Assembly (NCBI RefSeq): GCF_000691525.1
Contig: NZ_JMDW01000003.1
Coordinates: 310,001-374,000 of the forward strand
Length of the DNA stretch: 64,000 nt
Reading direction: 5' to 3'
From: Mycolicibacterium neoaurum ATCC 25795
Lineage (GTDB): Bacteria > Actinomycetota > Actinomycetes > Mycobacteriales > Mycobacteriaceae
Positions within the stretch are counted from its first letter, which is position 1, and each line of letters starts with the position of its first letter. Below, piece after piece: positions 1 to 7,447 of this stretch. The notes below the pieces were generated by a model. It was given only the letters and a program-made list of their open reading frames with translations, was not told the origin of the DNA and did no database searches. The position numbers and the translations under genes were made by a program.

Positions 1-2
1 TC

Positions 3-203
3 GTCGACGCCGGTGAGAAGAACGTGCTGAACAACCTGATCCTGCCCGGTATCGGTTTCGCGCTGACGGTGTGGTTGTGGACAAGTCTGTCCGGTGACGC
101 GTTGCGGCTCGGGCTGATCTGGCTGGCCGTCGGATTCATCTGGCTGCTGGTGGTCACCCACGGTTTCCGGCGGCCGACGCCGGTGCTCGACATGAAGGAG
201 TAG
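3..203 (+). CDS. C-terminal end of an APC-type amino-acid permease (partial)
   Basis: Only the last 66 codons are in the window; the gene begins upstream. The visible part has two hydrophobic membrane segments (around ILPGIGFALTVWLWTSL and LGLIWLAVGFIWLLVV), followed by a short charged tail ending RRPTPVLDMKE. This layout and tail resemble the last two helices of mycobacterial APC-superfamily amino-acid permeases, which import amino acids across the plasma membrane. The substrate cannot be inferred from this fragment. The next gene is convergent. The permease assignment rests on tail resemblance only. Confidence 0.55.
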   Translation, partial: VDAGEKNVLNNLILPGIGFALTVWLWTSLSGDALRLGLIWLAVGFIWLLVVTHGFRRPTPVLDMKE

Positions 204-212
204 TGGTCGCGT

Positions 213-269
213 CGAATCTGGAGAAGGTGGCGGCTTTTCGTCGAATCGGCGCGATCGTCTTCAGATTCG
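213..269. terminator. Possible bidirectional hairpin between convergent genes
   Basis: The arm CGAATCT (213-219) pairs with AGATTCG (263-269), and GAAG (223-226) pairs with CTTC (259-262) across a small bulge. It lies just after the permease stop and overlaps the stop of the leftward gene. There is no clear U-tract, so termination is an inference. Confidence 0.35.
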
Positions 270-1322
270 GGGCCAGGCCCGGGCCGCCGAGACCAGTCCG
301 GCGATCAAGGCGCGGGTCGGTCGGCTCAGCCCGTCCTCGCCGAGCGGTCCGCTACGCGGGCTGATCCCGCGCACCCGCGGTGCCAGTTCCAATTGCACAC
401 CGCCGCCGCGGGTTCGGTTGACCGGATTGTCCGGGTGCAGTCCACGCAGTTCACGCGGGATCGCGTCCAGATCGGTGATGACCCGATGCCCTGGGATGTC
501 GAGATGCGCGGCCACGTGCCCGGCCAGTTCGCGATTTCCGCCGCCGGCGAGGAGTTCGTTGCTGCGCCCGACGCGACCGTAGCCGTGCAGGGAGACGACG
601 TGCTCGGCGTGGTCCAGGAACTCGGCCAGGCGTTCGGATTCGGCGGCACGATAGGCCGCCGAGGACAGATGGTGCGGGTAGTCCGGCGGGTGGCGCACGA
701 CGTACACCGACGCCCCGGCCAGCTCCGCGGCGCGCTCGGCGATGACATCGGTCATCCGTTCCAGCCCGCCGCCGTGGATGGCAAGGAAGCCCAACGGCCC
801 ACGCAGAATCGAATACTCCGAGATCAGTGGGTCCGACAGCAACTCGGTGAGGGTCCGCGGTCCCGGCTTCTCGGAGGGAGCAAGTGCCCGTGGCCAGTTC
901 GCGGGATGCCAGCGGTCCAGGAAATCCAGCCAGCGCTGCGGAAGTCCGTGGTGCGAGGCCCCGGCGATGACGCGTTCCAGATAGCCGGGGCGCGGTGCGC
1001 CCGGTTCGATGCGGTGATCGATGTAGATCCAGGCGTCGCGGGGGCCGTCGTCGGTACGGACCGTCGCGCGATCACGCCGATATCGGACCGGGATCCCTTC
1101 GGCACGGTCGAGCACGGCCAGGTCGGCATCGCTGATCCGCCACACCACCCCGTGCACCTCGGCACCCGCGGCGGGCTCGATGGTGGCCACGCCCCGCTCG
1201 TTGATCAGCCAGTCGTGATCGGCCAGCATCGCCCGGACCGGACCGCGGGCATCCGGACAGCGTGCGGCCATCTGGTCGTTGCACAGGTTGGAGCCGTAGG
1301 CGAAGTAGAGATGGTCGGCCAC
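261..1322 (-). CDS. Gamma-glutamylcyclotransferase / poly-gamma-glutamate hydrolase fusion
   Basis: A 353-residue two-domain protein. Residues 5-115 look like a gamma-glutamylcyclotransferase fold: the YGSNL glycine loop at 9-13, LDRAEG at 71-76 with Glu75 as candidate catalytic acid, and a following Y-R. Residues 165-330 resemble the zinc-dependent gamma-PGA hydrolase family (PF05908 type): HGGGLE at 183-188, SLHGYG at 244-249 and a VQLEL strand near 309-313, giving plausible metal ligands His183, Glu188 and His246. Both halves act on gamma-glutamyl bonds in their families, so the fusion may cleave and cyclise gamma-glutamyl peptides; this is inference. The start is GTG, 9 bp after the upstream gene's stop, so it is probably the third gene of the operon starting at 3235. 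No signal peptide is seen, suggesting a cytoplasmic protein. Confidence 0.75.
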   Translation of the reverse strand: MADHLYFAYGSNLCNDQMAARCPDARGPVRAMLADHDWLINERGVATIEPAAGAEVHGVVWRISDADLAVLDRAEGIPVRYRRDRATVRTDDGPRDAWIYIDHRIEPGAPRPGYLERVIAGASHHGLPQRWLDFLDRWHPANWPRALAPSEKPGPRTLTELLSDPLISEYSILRGPLGFLAIHGGGLERMTDVIAERAAELAGASVYVVRHPPDYPHHLSSAAYRAAESERLAEFLDHAEHVVSLHGYGRVGRSNELLAGGGNRELAGHVAAHLDIPGHRVITDLDAIPRELRGLHPDNPVNRTRGGGVQLELAPRVRGISPRSGPLGEDGLSRPTRALIAGLVSAARAWPRI

Positions 1323-1331
1323 CGGTCCAGC

Positions 1332-2447
1332 CTAGGGTGCGGCGTACAACCCCTTGCCGGTGATCAGCGGGAGATCGAGTGTGGTCGTGATGCCCGGTTC
1401 GGCCGCGACCACCGCCGCGATGGCGTTGACCACTCGTGCGGCGGTAGCCACCAAACCGGCGTGATTGTGGTCGCCCTTGCGGCTGCTCAGGCACAGGTCC
1501 AGCGCGTAGGACGGCTCGCCGGTGACCTCGACTCGGTAGGAACCGCCCTCCTGGGCGGGCTGGGGCCAGTCCGGGCAGAGGTCCGCGCGCAGCCGGGTCA
1601 CGTGCTCCAGCACCACGGCGGGATGTCCGTCGACCATGCCGCGCACCTCGAAACGCATGGCGGCGGTGCTGCCCGCGGGAATCGGTCCGGCGGCGATCCG
1701 GAAGTCCTCGGGGGCCGGGATCCGGGTGTGGGTTTCGGTGACCTCGTCGAGTTCGATGCCCAGGCCGGCGGCCAATTGACGCACCACCGAGCCCCAGGCC
1801 AGGCTGAGCACACCGGGCTGCAGCAGCATCGGCAGCTCGTCGATGCTCTTGCCGAAACCCATCACGTCGAACATGACGGTGGGACTGTCGTAGGTGGCGT
1901 AGTCGACGATCTCCATACAGCGGATCTGCTCGACACTCTGGCAGGTCCCGGCGAGCGCCAGCGGCAGCAGGTCGTTGGCGAAACCGGGATCGATGCCGTT
2001 GACGAAGATGCTCGACGATCCTGTGCGGGCCGCCTCCTCGATCGGGGTGACCAGTTCGGCGGGCAGCACCTGCCACGGGTACTGCAGGAACACCGCCGCG
2101 CTGCCGACGACGTTGATGCCTGCGGCCAGCAGGCGCCGGTAATCCTCGAGTGCGTCGGGCAGCCGGTTGTCGGCCATCGCCGTGTAGACCGCGCAGTCCG
2201 GTGCGGTGGCCAGGATGTCGTCGAGATTGTCCGTCGCCGTGATGCCGGTCGAAACGTCCAGTCCGGCAAGCTCTCCGGCGTCCTTGCCGGTCTTGGCTGC
2301 CGAGGACACCCACACACCGGTGAGTTCGTATTGCGGATCCTCGATGAGCTGGCGCAGGGCGTGGCGGCCGACGTTCCCGGTACCGATGGCGGCGACCCGG
2401 ATCGGGGTGGGCGGCGAAGCTGATGTGTCGGTCATGGGCGTCCTCAC
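1332..2447 (-). CDS. DapB-like NAD(P)-dependent oxidoreductase
   Basis: A 371-residue protein with an N-terminal Rossmann motif ([13 protein letters not shown], about residues 19-31) and the architecture of the dihydrodipicolinate-reductase-like / 2,4-diaminopentanoate dehydrogenase group common in mycobacteria. It is much longer than true DapB (about 245 residues) and is not expected to make lysine; its substrate is unknown. The GTG start overlaps the upstream SDR stop as GTGA (2444-2447), indicating translational coupling. An ATG four codons downstream (2435) is the alternative start. It sits between the SDR and the GGCT/PGA-hydrolase fusion in one leftward operon. Confidence 0.7.
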   Translation of the reverse strand: MRTPMTDTSASPPTPIRVAAIGTGNVGRHALRQLIEDPQYELTGVWVSSAAKTGKDAGELAGLDVSTGITATDNLDDILATAPDCAVYTAMADNRLPDALEDYRRLLAAGINVVGSAAVFLQYPWQVLPAELVTPIEEAARTGSSSIFVNGIDPGFANDLLPLALAGTCQSVEQIRCMEIVDYATYDSPTVMFDVMGFGKSIDELPMLLQPGVLSLAWGSVVRQLAAGLGIELDEVTETHTRIPAPEDFRIAAGPIPAGSTAAMRFEVRGMVDGHPAVVLEHVTRLRADLCPDWPQPAQEGGSYRVEVTGEPSYALDLCLSSRKGDHNHAGLVATAARVVNAIAAVVAAEPGITTTLDLPLITGKGLYAAP

Positions 2448-3235
2448 AGGTCCGGGATGGGCAGGTCGAGGTTGGGGAAGGTGAGGCCACCGTCGACCTC
2501 CAGGGTCTTGCCGGTCAGGTAGCTGCCGGCGGGGGAGGCCAAATAGACTGCCGCCGCCGCGATATCGGCCGGGTCGCCCAACCGGCGCATGGGCGTCGCC
2601 TTCTCCATCGGGTCGCGCAGCGCCTCGTTGGACGCGACCACGTCCAGTGCGGAGGTGAGGATCGATCCCGGCGCGATGGCGTTGACGCGGATGCGCGGGC
2701 AGAGGTCCAGCGCCGAGAGGCGGGTGTAGTGCGCCAGCGCCCCCTTGGCGGTCCCGTACGCCGCGAAGGCGCGCCCGGCCAGCCTGCCCATCGTCGAGGT
2801 GATGTTGATGATGGACCCGCCGCCGGAATGCTCCAGCATCAGCGGCGCCGCCGCGGTGGTCAGCGCGTGGGCGGTGCCGACGTTGAACGTGAAGGCGTCT
2901 TTGAGGTCCTTGGTGGAGGTGTTCAGCAGGGGGCCGGGCATGGTTCCCCCGACATTGTTGACGACGATGTCTAGTTTCCCGAAGGCCTCGACGGCCTGCC
3001 CCGCGAGTGCCGCCGTCGCCTCGGGATGTGCCAGGTCGGCGACCACGATGTGCGCGCGCCGACCGGTCGCCTCCACCTGTGCGGCGACCTCCTGCAGCTG
3101 GGACTCGGTACGCGCTGCGATCAGCACGTCAGCACCCGCTTCGGCGAAGGCCACCGCGATGGCGGCGCCCAATCCGCGACCGGCGCCGGTGACCACGGCC
3201 ACCTGATCGTCGAGTCGGAACCTGTCCAGAATCAT
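2444..3235 (-). CDS. Short-chain dehydrogenase/reductase (SDR)
   Basis: A classical SDR of about 263 residues. It has TGAGRGLG for cofactor binding, NNVGG after beta-4, a catalytic Ser in the INITSTMG segment, and the YGTAK active site (YxxxK). The C-terminus includes the usual [12 protein letters not shown] segment, so it is a full-length FabG-like oxidoreductase; its substrate is unknown. The ATG at 3235 is chosen because GAGGG lies 7 bases upstream and the Rossmann fold begins right after it; a longer frame to 3385 would run through the operator. It heads a three-gene operon. A KstR-type palindrome 66 bases upstream suggests control by the cholesterol-catabolism repressor. Confidence 0.85.
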   Translation of the reverse strand: MILDRFRLDDQVAVVTGAGRGLGAAIAVAFAEAGADVLIAARTESQLQEVAAQVEATGRRAHIVVADLAHPEATAALAGQAVEAFGKLDIVVNNVGGTMPGPLLNTSTKDLKDAFTFNVGTAHALTTAAAPLMLEHSGGGSIINITSTMGRLAGRAFAAYGTAKGALAHYTRLSALDLCPRIRVNAIAPGSILTSALDVVASNEALRDPMEKATPMRRLGDPADIAAAAVYLASPAGSYLTGKTLEVDGGLTFPNLDLPIPDL

Positions 3236-3300
3236 GCCTGCCCTCATTTCTGTGCTCGGCGCCACGGTAACAAGCATGGCGGAGCCCCGGAAGCGATTTC

Positions 3301-3314
3301 TGGAACACGTTCTA
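3301..3314. promoter_or_regulatory. KstR-type operator upstream of the SDR operon
   Basis: TGGAACACGTTCTA fits the known KstR consensus TNNAACNNGTTNNA at every fixed position. It lies 66 bp ahead of the SDR start, a normal operator distance. The same core occurs at 28912 and 53372. Confidence 0.7.
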
Positions 3315-3404
3315 ATTTGACGGCGGCTGACAGATCTGGCGGCAGCCCCGATTCGGGGTCGAGATAGGAGGGTCACGGAAACCACTGGGATGCAACACCC
3401 TCGG

Positions 3405-3443
3405 GATGTGAATTCGTGGCTCCGGTGGCGCGAGTTTCACATC
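3405..3443. terminator. Hairpin between ku and the SDR promoter
   Basis: GATGTGAA (3405-3412) pairs with TTCACATC (3436-3443), and inner TCG/CGA bases can pair across a one-base bulge. It lies downstream of the leftward ku gene and upstream of the KstR box. It may end ku transcripts or be a regulator site. No U-tract is seen. Confidence 0.35.
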
Positions 3444-3492
3444 GGGGACATTCTCGGAACGAGATCGGTCCCAGGTGTGAATCTCGGTCGCA

Positions 3493-4422
3493 CTATTTCT
3501 TGGCGGCGGCTTTCTTGGCCGGTGCTTTCTTCGCAGGTGCCTTCTTGGCGGCCGCCTTCTTCGCCGGTGCCTTCTTGGCCGGCGCTTTCTTGGCCGGTGC
3601 CTTCTTGGGCTCGTCCTTGCCCGACGATCCGGATCCGCGGGCCTTCACGCTGGCCTCCAACTTGGCCAGCAGGTCGGAGACGTCCTCGGTCTCGTCGAGA
3701 TCGGTCGGCTGTTCCTCGACGGTGAACGCCTCGCCGCCTTCGAGTTTGGCCTGTACCAGTTCGTGCAGCTGCTCCTGATAATCATCGCGGAACTGGTCGG
3801 GCTTGAAGTCGTCGGTCATGGATTCGACGACTTGGCCGGCCATCTTGAGCTCGGCCGGTTTGATATCGACATCCTTGTCCAGGGAGGGGAAGTCCGGGTC
3901 GCGGATCTCGTCGGGCCACAGCAGCGTGTGGATCACCATGACATCGCGCTTGCTGAAATCCTTGACCCGCAACGCGGCCAGGCGCGTCTTGTTGCGCAAC
4001 GCGAAGTGCACGATGGCCACCCGATCCGTTTCGGCGAGTGTCTTGGCAAGCAGCACATAAGATTTCGTCGACTTGGAGTCCGGCTCCAGAAAGTAACTCT
4101 TGTCGTACATCATCGGGTCGAGCTGATCGGCGGGCACGAACTCCACGACCTCGATCTCGCGGCTGCGTTCCTCGGGCAGGGTGGCGATGTCCTCATCGGT
4201 GATGATGACCGTCTGGCCGTCCTCGGAGTCGTATGCGCGGGCGATATCGCGGTACTCGACCACCTCACCGCACACCTCGCAGGTGCGCTTGTAGCGGATG
4301 CGCCCGTTGTCCTTCTCGTGCACCTGGTGGAACTTTATGTCGTGGTCCTCGGTGGCGCTGTAGACCTTGACCGGCACGTTGACCAGACCGAAGGAGACCG
4401 AACCTTTCCAGATCGACCGCAT
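3493..4422 (-). CDS. ku: DNA end-binding protein Ku with lysine-rich tail
   Basis: Bacterial Ku homodimer, which caps double-strand breaks and recruits LigD for non-homologous end joining. The N-terminus [19 protein letters not shown] and the central segment with [10 protein letters not shown] and [10 protein letters not shown] match mycobacterial Ku closely. The core ends near residue 265. The last 40 or so residues are a repetitive tail of PAKKA and AAKK units, seven copies of a basic five-residue motif, absent from M. tuberculosis Ku but known in fast growers, where such tails bind DNA. The ATG at 4422 is chosen to match the family; a TTG two codons upstream is less likely. It is transcribed divergently from ligD with a very short gap. 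Confidence 0.95.
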   Translation of the reverse strand: MRSIWKGSVSFGLVNVPVKVYSATEDHDIKFHQVHEKDNGRIRYKRTCEVCGEVVEYRDIARAYDSEDGQTVIITDEDIATLPEERSREIEVVEFVPADQLDPMMYDKSYFLEPDSKSTKSYVLLAKTLAETDRVAIVHFALRNKTRLAALRVKDFSKRDVMVIHTLLWPDEIRDPDFPSLDKDVDIKPAELKMAGQVVESMTDDFKPDQFRDDYQEQLHELVQAKLEGGEAFTVEEQPTDLDETEDVSDLLAKLEASVKARGSGSSGKDEPKKAPAKKAPAKKAPAKKAAAKKAPAKKAPAKKAAAKK

Positions 4423-4453
4423 AGGCAACGGTAGCAGCGGGCATTCCGATCTG

Positions 4454-6781
4454 GTGGGTGCCGGGAAATATCATTCGGTGGTGGAGCGTGTGGGCCGGGT
4501 CAAACTGACGAATCCGGACAAGGTGCTGTACCCGAAGACCGGCACGACCAAGGCCGAGGTGTTCGATTACTACGTCGCGGTCGCGGCGGCGATGCTGCCG
4601 CATATCGCCGGTCGCCCGGTTACGCGTAAGCGGTGGCCCAATGGTGTTGACCAATCGGACTTCTTCGAAAAGCAGCTGGCGTCGTCGGCACCGGACTGGC
4701 TGCGCCGTGGATCGGTGACGCACCGGTCCGGCACCACGACCTACCCCATCATCGACACCGCCGAAGGATTGGCCTGGATCGCCCAGCAGGCATCGCTGGA
4801 GGTGCACGTTCCGCAGTGGCGTTTCGACCCACAGGGCGCGCCCGGACCGGCCACCCGCATCGTGTTCGACCTCGACCCGGGCGAGGGTGTGACCTTCCGG
4901 CAGCTCTGTGCGGTCGCCCATGAGGTGCGCGGATACGTCGAGGACATCGGACTGACCGCGTATCCGCTGACCAGTGGCAGCAAGGGAGTGCACCTCTACG
5001 TGCCGCTGACGGATCCGATCAGCTCCCAGGGGGCGTCGGTGCTGGCCAAGCGGATCGCACTGGCGCTGGAGAAGAGCATGCCCACCCAGGTCACGGCCAC
5101 CATGACGCGCAGTCTGCGCGACGGGAAGGTGTTCTTGGACTGGAGCCAGAACAGCGCGGCCAAGACCACCATCGCGCCCTACTCGATGCGTGGTCGCGCC
5201 GAGCCCACCGTGGCCGCGCCGCGCAGCTGGGAGGAACTCGCCGATCCCGGCCTGCGGCAGCTGACCTTCGAAGAGGTGCTGGACCGACTGGAACGCGACG
5301 GCGATCTGCTCCTGGATCTGGACGATCCGTTGCCCGTCGAGGATCGGCTGAGCACCTATCGCACCATGCGCGATGCCGGAAAGACTCCTGAGCCGGTCCC
5401 GACGGCACCGCCGGCGGTGGGGCATGACAACACGTTCGTCATCCAGGAGCACCACGCGCGCCGGCTGCACTACGACTTCCGGCTGGAACGCGACGGCGTG
5501 CTGGTGTCCTGGGCGATCCCGAAGAACCTGCCCGAGACGACATCGGTGAACCACCTGGCTGTCCATACCGAAGATCATCCGCTGGAGTACGCCACCTTCG
5601 AGGGGGACATCCCGGCCGGCGAGTACGGCGGCGGGAAGGTGATCATCTGGGACTCCGGGACCTATGAGGCCGAGAAGTTCCGAGATCCCGGTGTCGACGG
5701 TGAGAAGCCGATCGACCCGGGCGGACAGGAACACGGAAAAGGGGGTAAAGGGGAGGTGATCGTGACGTTGCACGGCGCCAAGGTGCGCGGGCGTTACGCG
5801 CTGATCCAAACCGGCGGCAAGAGCTGGCTGGCGCACCGCATGAAGGAGCAGCCTGTCACGACGGTGACCGACCTGAAACCGATGCTCGCGACCCATGGTT
5901 CGGTGGCCAGGCTGAAACCGGCCGGCTGGGCGTTCGAGGGCAAATGGGACGGCTACCGGATGCTGGTCGAGATCGATTACGGGGAGTTGATGTTGCGGTC
6001 GCGCAGCGGTCGTGACATCACCGAGGAATTCCCTCAGTTGCGTTCGCTGGCAGCCGATCTCGCCGAGCATAGGCTGATCCTCGACGGTGAGGTCGTGGCG
6101 CTGGATGCCGATGGCGTGCCGAGTTTCGGCGCCATGCAGAACCGGGCGGCGGGTAGCAATATCGAGTTCTGGGCATTCGATCTGCTCGCCCTGGACGGCC
6201 GCTCGTTGCTGCGCGCGAAGTATCGCGACCGCCGAAAGCTGCTGGAACTGCTGGGCCGGGACGGAGCGCTCATCGTGCCGGATCTGCTCGACGGTGATGG
6301 TGCCGCCGCGCTGGAGTACGTGCGCAAGCACGGCTATGAGGGCGTGATCGCCAAGAAGTGGGACTCGACCTATCAACCGGGGCGACGCTCGCAGTCCTGG
6401 ATCAAGGACAAGCTCTGGCTCACCCAGGAAGTCGTCATCGGCGGCTGGCGAGCCGGCGAGGGTGGCCGTACCAGTGGGATCGGCGCGCTGGTCGTCGGTG
6501 TGCCGGACCGGGACGGACTGCAGTTCGTCGGCCGCGTCGGTACCGGCTTCACCGAAAAGATGCTCAAAGACCTGCGGACCACATTGACACCGCTGGAGAC
6601 CCCCGATTCCCCCTTCACGACAAGGCTTTCCGGGCCGGATGTCAAGGGCGTCACCTACGTGCGGCCCGAACTGGTGGGGGAGGTCCGCTACAGCGAGCGG
6701 ACATCGGACGATCGCCTGCGTCAGCCCAGCTGGCGGGGGTTACGCTCGGACAAATCGCCTGATGAGGTGGTCTGGGAATAG
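4454..6781 (+). CDS. ligD: Multifunctional ATP-dependent DNA ligase D (polymerase-phosphoesterase-ligase)
   Basis: Three-domain NHEJ enzyme. An N-terminal archaeo-eukaryotic-primase-type polymerase (about residues 10-295, VFDLDPGEGV carrying the metal-binding aspartates) fills gaps. A central 3'-phosphoesterase (about 330-480, HHARRLHYDFRLERDG) trims ends. A C-terminal ATP-dependent ligase (about 500-775, motif I FEGKWDGYRM with the adenylated lysine) seals. This order matches M. tuberculosis LigD (Rv0938) closely. The true start is uncertain: GTG at 4454, 4478 or 4481 all precede VGRVKLTNPDKVLYP, while the longer frame from 4367 would lie inside ku. A Gly/Lys-rich insert between phosphoesterase strands (GGQEHGKGGKGEV) is longer than in M. 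tuberculosis. Confidence 0.95.
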   Translation: MGAGKYHSVVERVGRVKLTNPDKVLYPKTGTTKAEVFDYYVAVAAAMLPHIAGRPVTRKRWPNGVDQSDFFEKQLASSAPDWLRRGSVTHRSGTTTYPIIDTAEGLAWIAQQASLEVHVPQWRFDPQGAPGPATRIVFDLDPGEGVTFRQLCAVAHEVRGYVEDIGLTAYPLTSGSKGVHLYVPLTDPISSQGASVLAKRIALALEKSMPTQVTATMTRSLRDGKVFLDWSQNSAAKTTIAPYSMRGRAEPTVAAPRSWEELADPGLRQLTFEEVLDRLERDGDLLLDLDDPLPVEDRLSTYRTMRDAGKTPEPVPTAPPAVGHDNTFVIQEHHARRLHYDFRLERDGVLVSWAIPKNLPETTSVNHLAVHTEDHPLEYATFEGDIPAGEYGGGKVIIWDSGTYEAEKFRDPGVDGEKPIDPGGQEHGKGGKGEVIVTLHGAKVRGRYALIQTGGKSWLAHRMKEQPVTTVTDLKPMLATHGSVARLKPAGWAFEGKWDGYRMLVEIDYGELMLRSRSGRDITEEFPQLRSLAADLAEHRLILDGEVVALDADGVPSFGAMQNRAAGSNIEFWAFDLLALDGRSLLRAKYRDRRKLLELLGRDGALIVPDLLDGDGAAALEYVRKHGYEGVIAKKWDSTYQPGRRSQSWIKDKLWLTQEVVIGGWRAGEGGRTSGIGALVVGVPDRDGLQFVGRVGTGFTEKMLKDLRTTLTPLETPDSPFTTRLSGPDVKGVTYVRPELVGEVRYSERTSDDRLRQPSWRGLRSDKSPDEVVWE

Positions 6782-6783
6782 GG

Positions 6784-7410
6784 CTACCGGTCGGTGGCCG
6801 GCGGTAATGAATGCACGGTGTAACGCTGCATGTCCTGCTCGGGGCGGTAGGCGGCGTTCCGCAGCAGCACCGTCCGTGCCCGGAAGCGCTCGTCGGAATC
6901 GTCGAGCGCCAGCAGGCCGGCGGTCGAATCGTGCGCGCTGAACCCGTCCACCGTGATGGCGATACGGTCGAACTCCGCGGCGGTGTCGGCATACCGGCCC
7001 GGGGCTTGGTTGCACCGTTCGAGCAATCGCAATGCGTCCAGCCCGGCAAGCGCGAAAAGGTCGCTGCCGTCGAGGAACAACGGGCGTCGTGGATGGGCTG
7101 GCATGATCTCGCAGAGCCGGTCCGCCTCATACCGCAGCACGAGGTCGCCCCGCGTTTCGGTCACGCTGTCCGCGGACGGACCGCTGCCGGTGTACTCGGC
7201 GATGAAGGCCTGTTTCTCGTCCTCGCTCATGGCGTCACCGAACATGGCCAGGGTCTCGCGCAGCATATCGTCGGCGACACGATCGGCGCCGCGACCGCTG
7301 ATGACCCCGTAGGTCGCCGACAGCGCGTCGACCTGCGCCGGGGACATGCCGAATTCGATCCGGCCCAACCCCACCCGGGGACGTATGGTCCAGTCTGCGT
7401 CTGATGTCAT
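6784..7410 (-). CDS. Hypothetical protein with WTIRPRVGLGRIEFGMS N-terminus
   Basis: A soluble, acidic protein of 208 residues with no signal peptide or membrane segment. The N-terminus carries a GLGRIEFGMSPAQV segment that recurs in several uncharacterised actinobacterial proteins, but I do not recognise a named family. The middle is helical and acidic. The C-terminal half (AITVDGFSAHDSTAG, YRPEQDMQRYTV) has no known motif. Its stop is only two bases from the ligD stop, and the genes are convergent. The ATG at 7410 is preceded by GGTG six bases upstream; a GTG at 7419 is the alternative start. Function unknown. Confidence 0.6.
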   Translation of the reverse strand: MTSDADWTIRPRVGLGRIEFGMSPAQVDALSATYGVISGRGADRVADDMLRETLAMFGDAMSEDEKQAFIAEYTGSGPSADSVTETRGDLVLRYEADRLCEIMPAHPRRPLFLDGSDLFALAGLDALRLLERCNQAPGRYADTAAEFDRIAITVDGFSAHDSTAGLLALDDSDERFRARTVLLRNAAYRPEQDMQRYTVHSLPPATDR

Positions 7411-7447
7411 GGTGTTCACCAGGTTGCCATGGCTCGGAAAGGTGTCC

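Noticed and set aside
393..2423. 676-codon rightward open frame over the first operon
   Set aside because: It is antisense to the GGCT fusion and DapB-like genes, rich in Gly/His/Arg, and has no recognisable domain; a high-GC shadow frame.
4265..6376. 703-codon leftward open frame inside ligD
   Set aside because: LigD has clear domain motifs on the other strand; the frame's composition is shadow-like.
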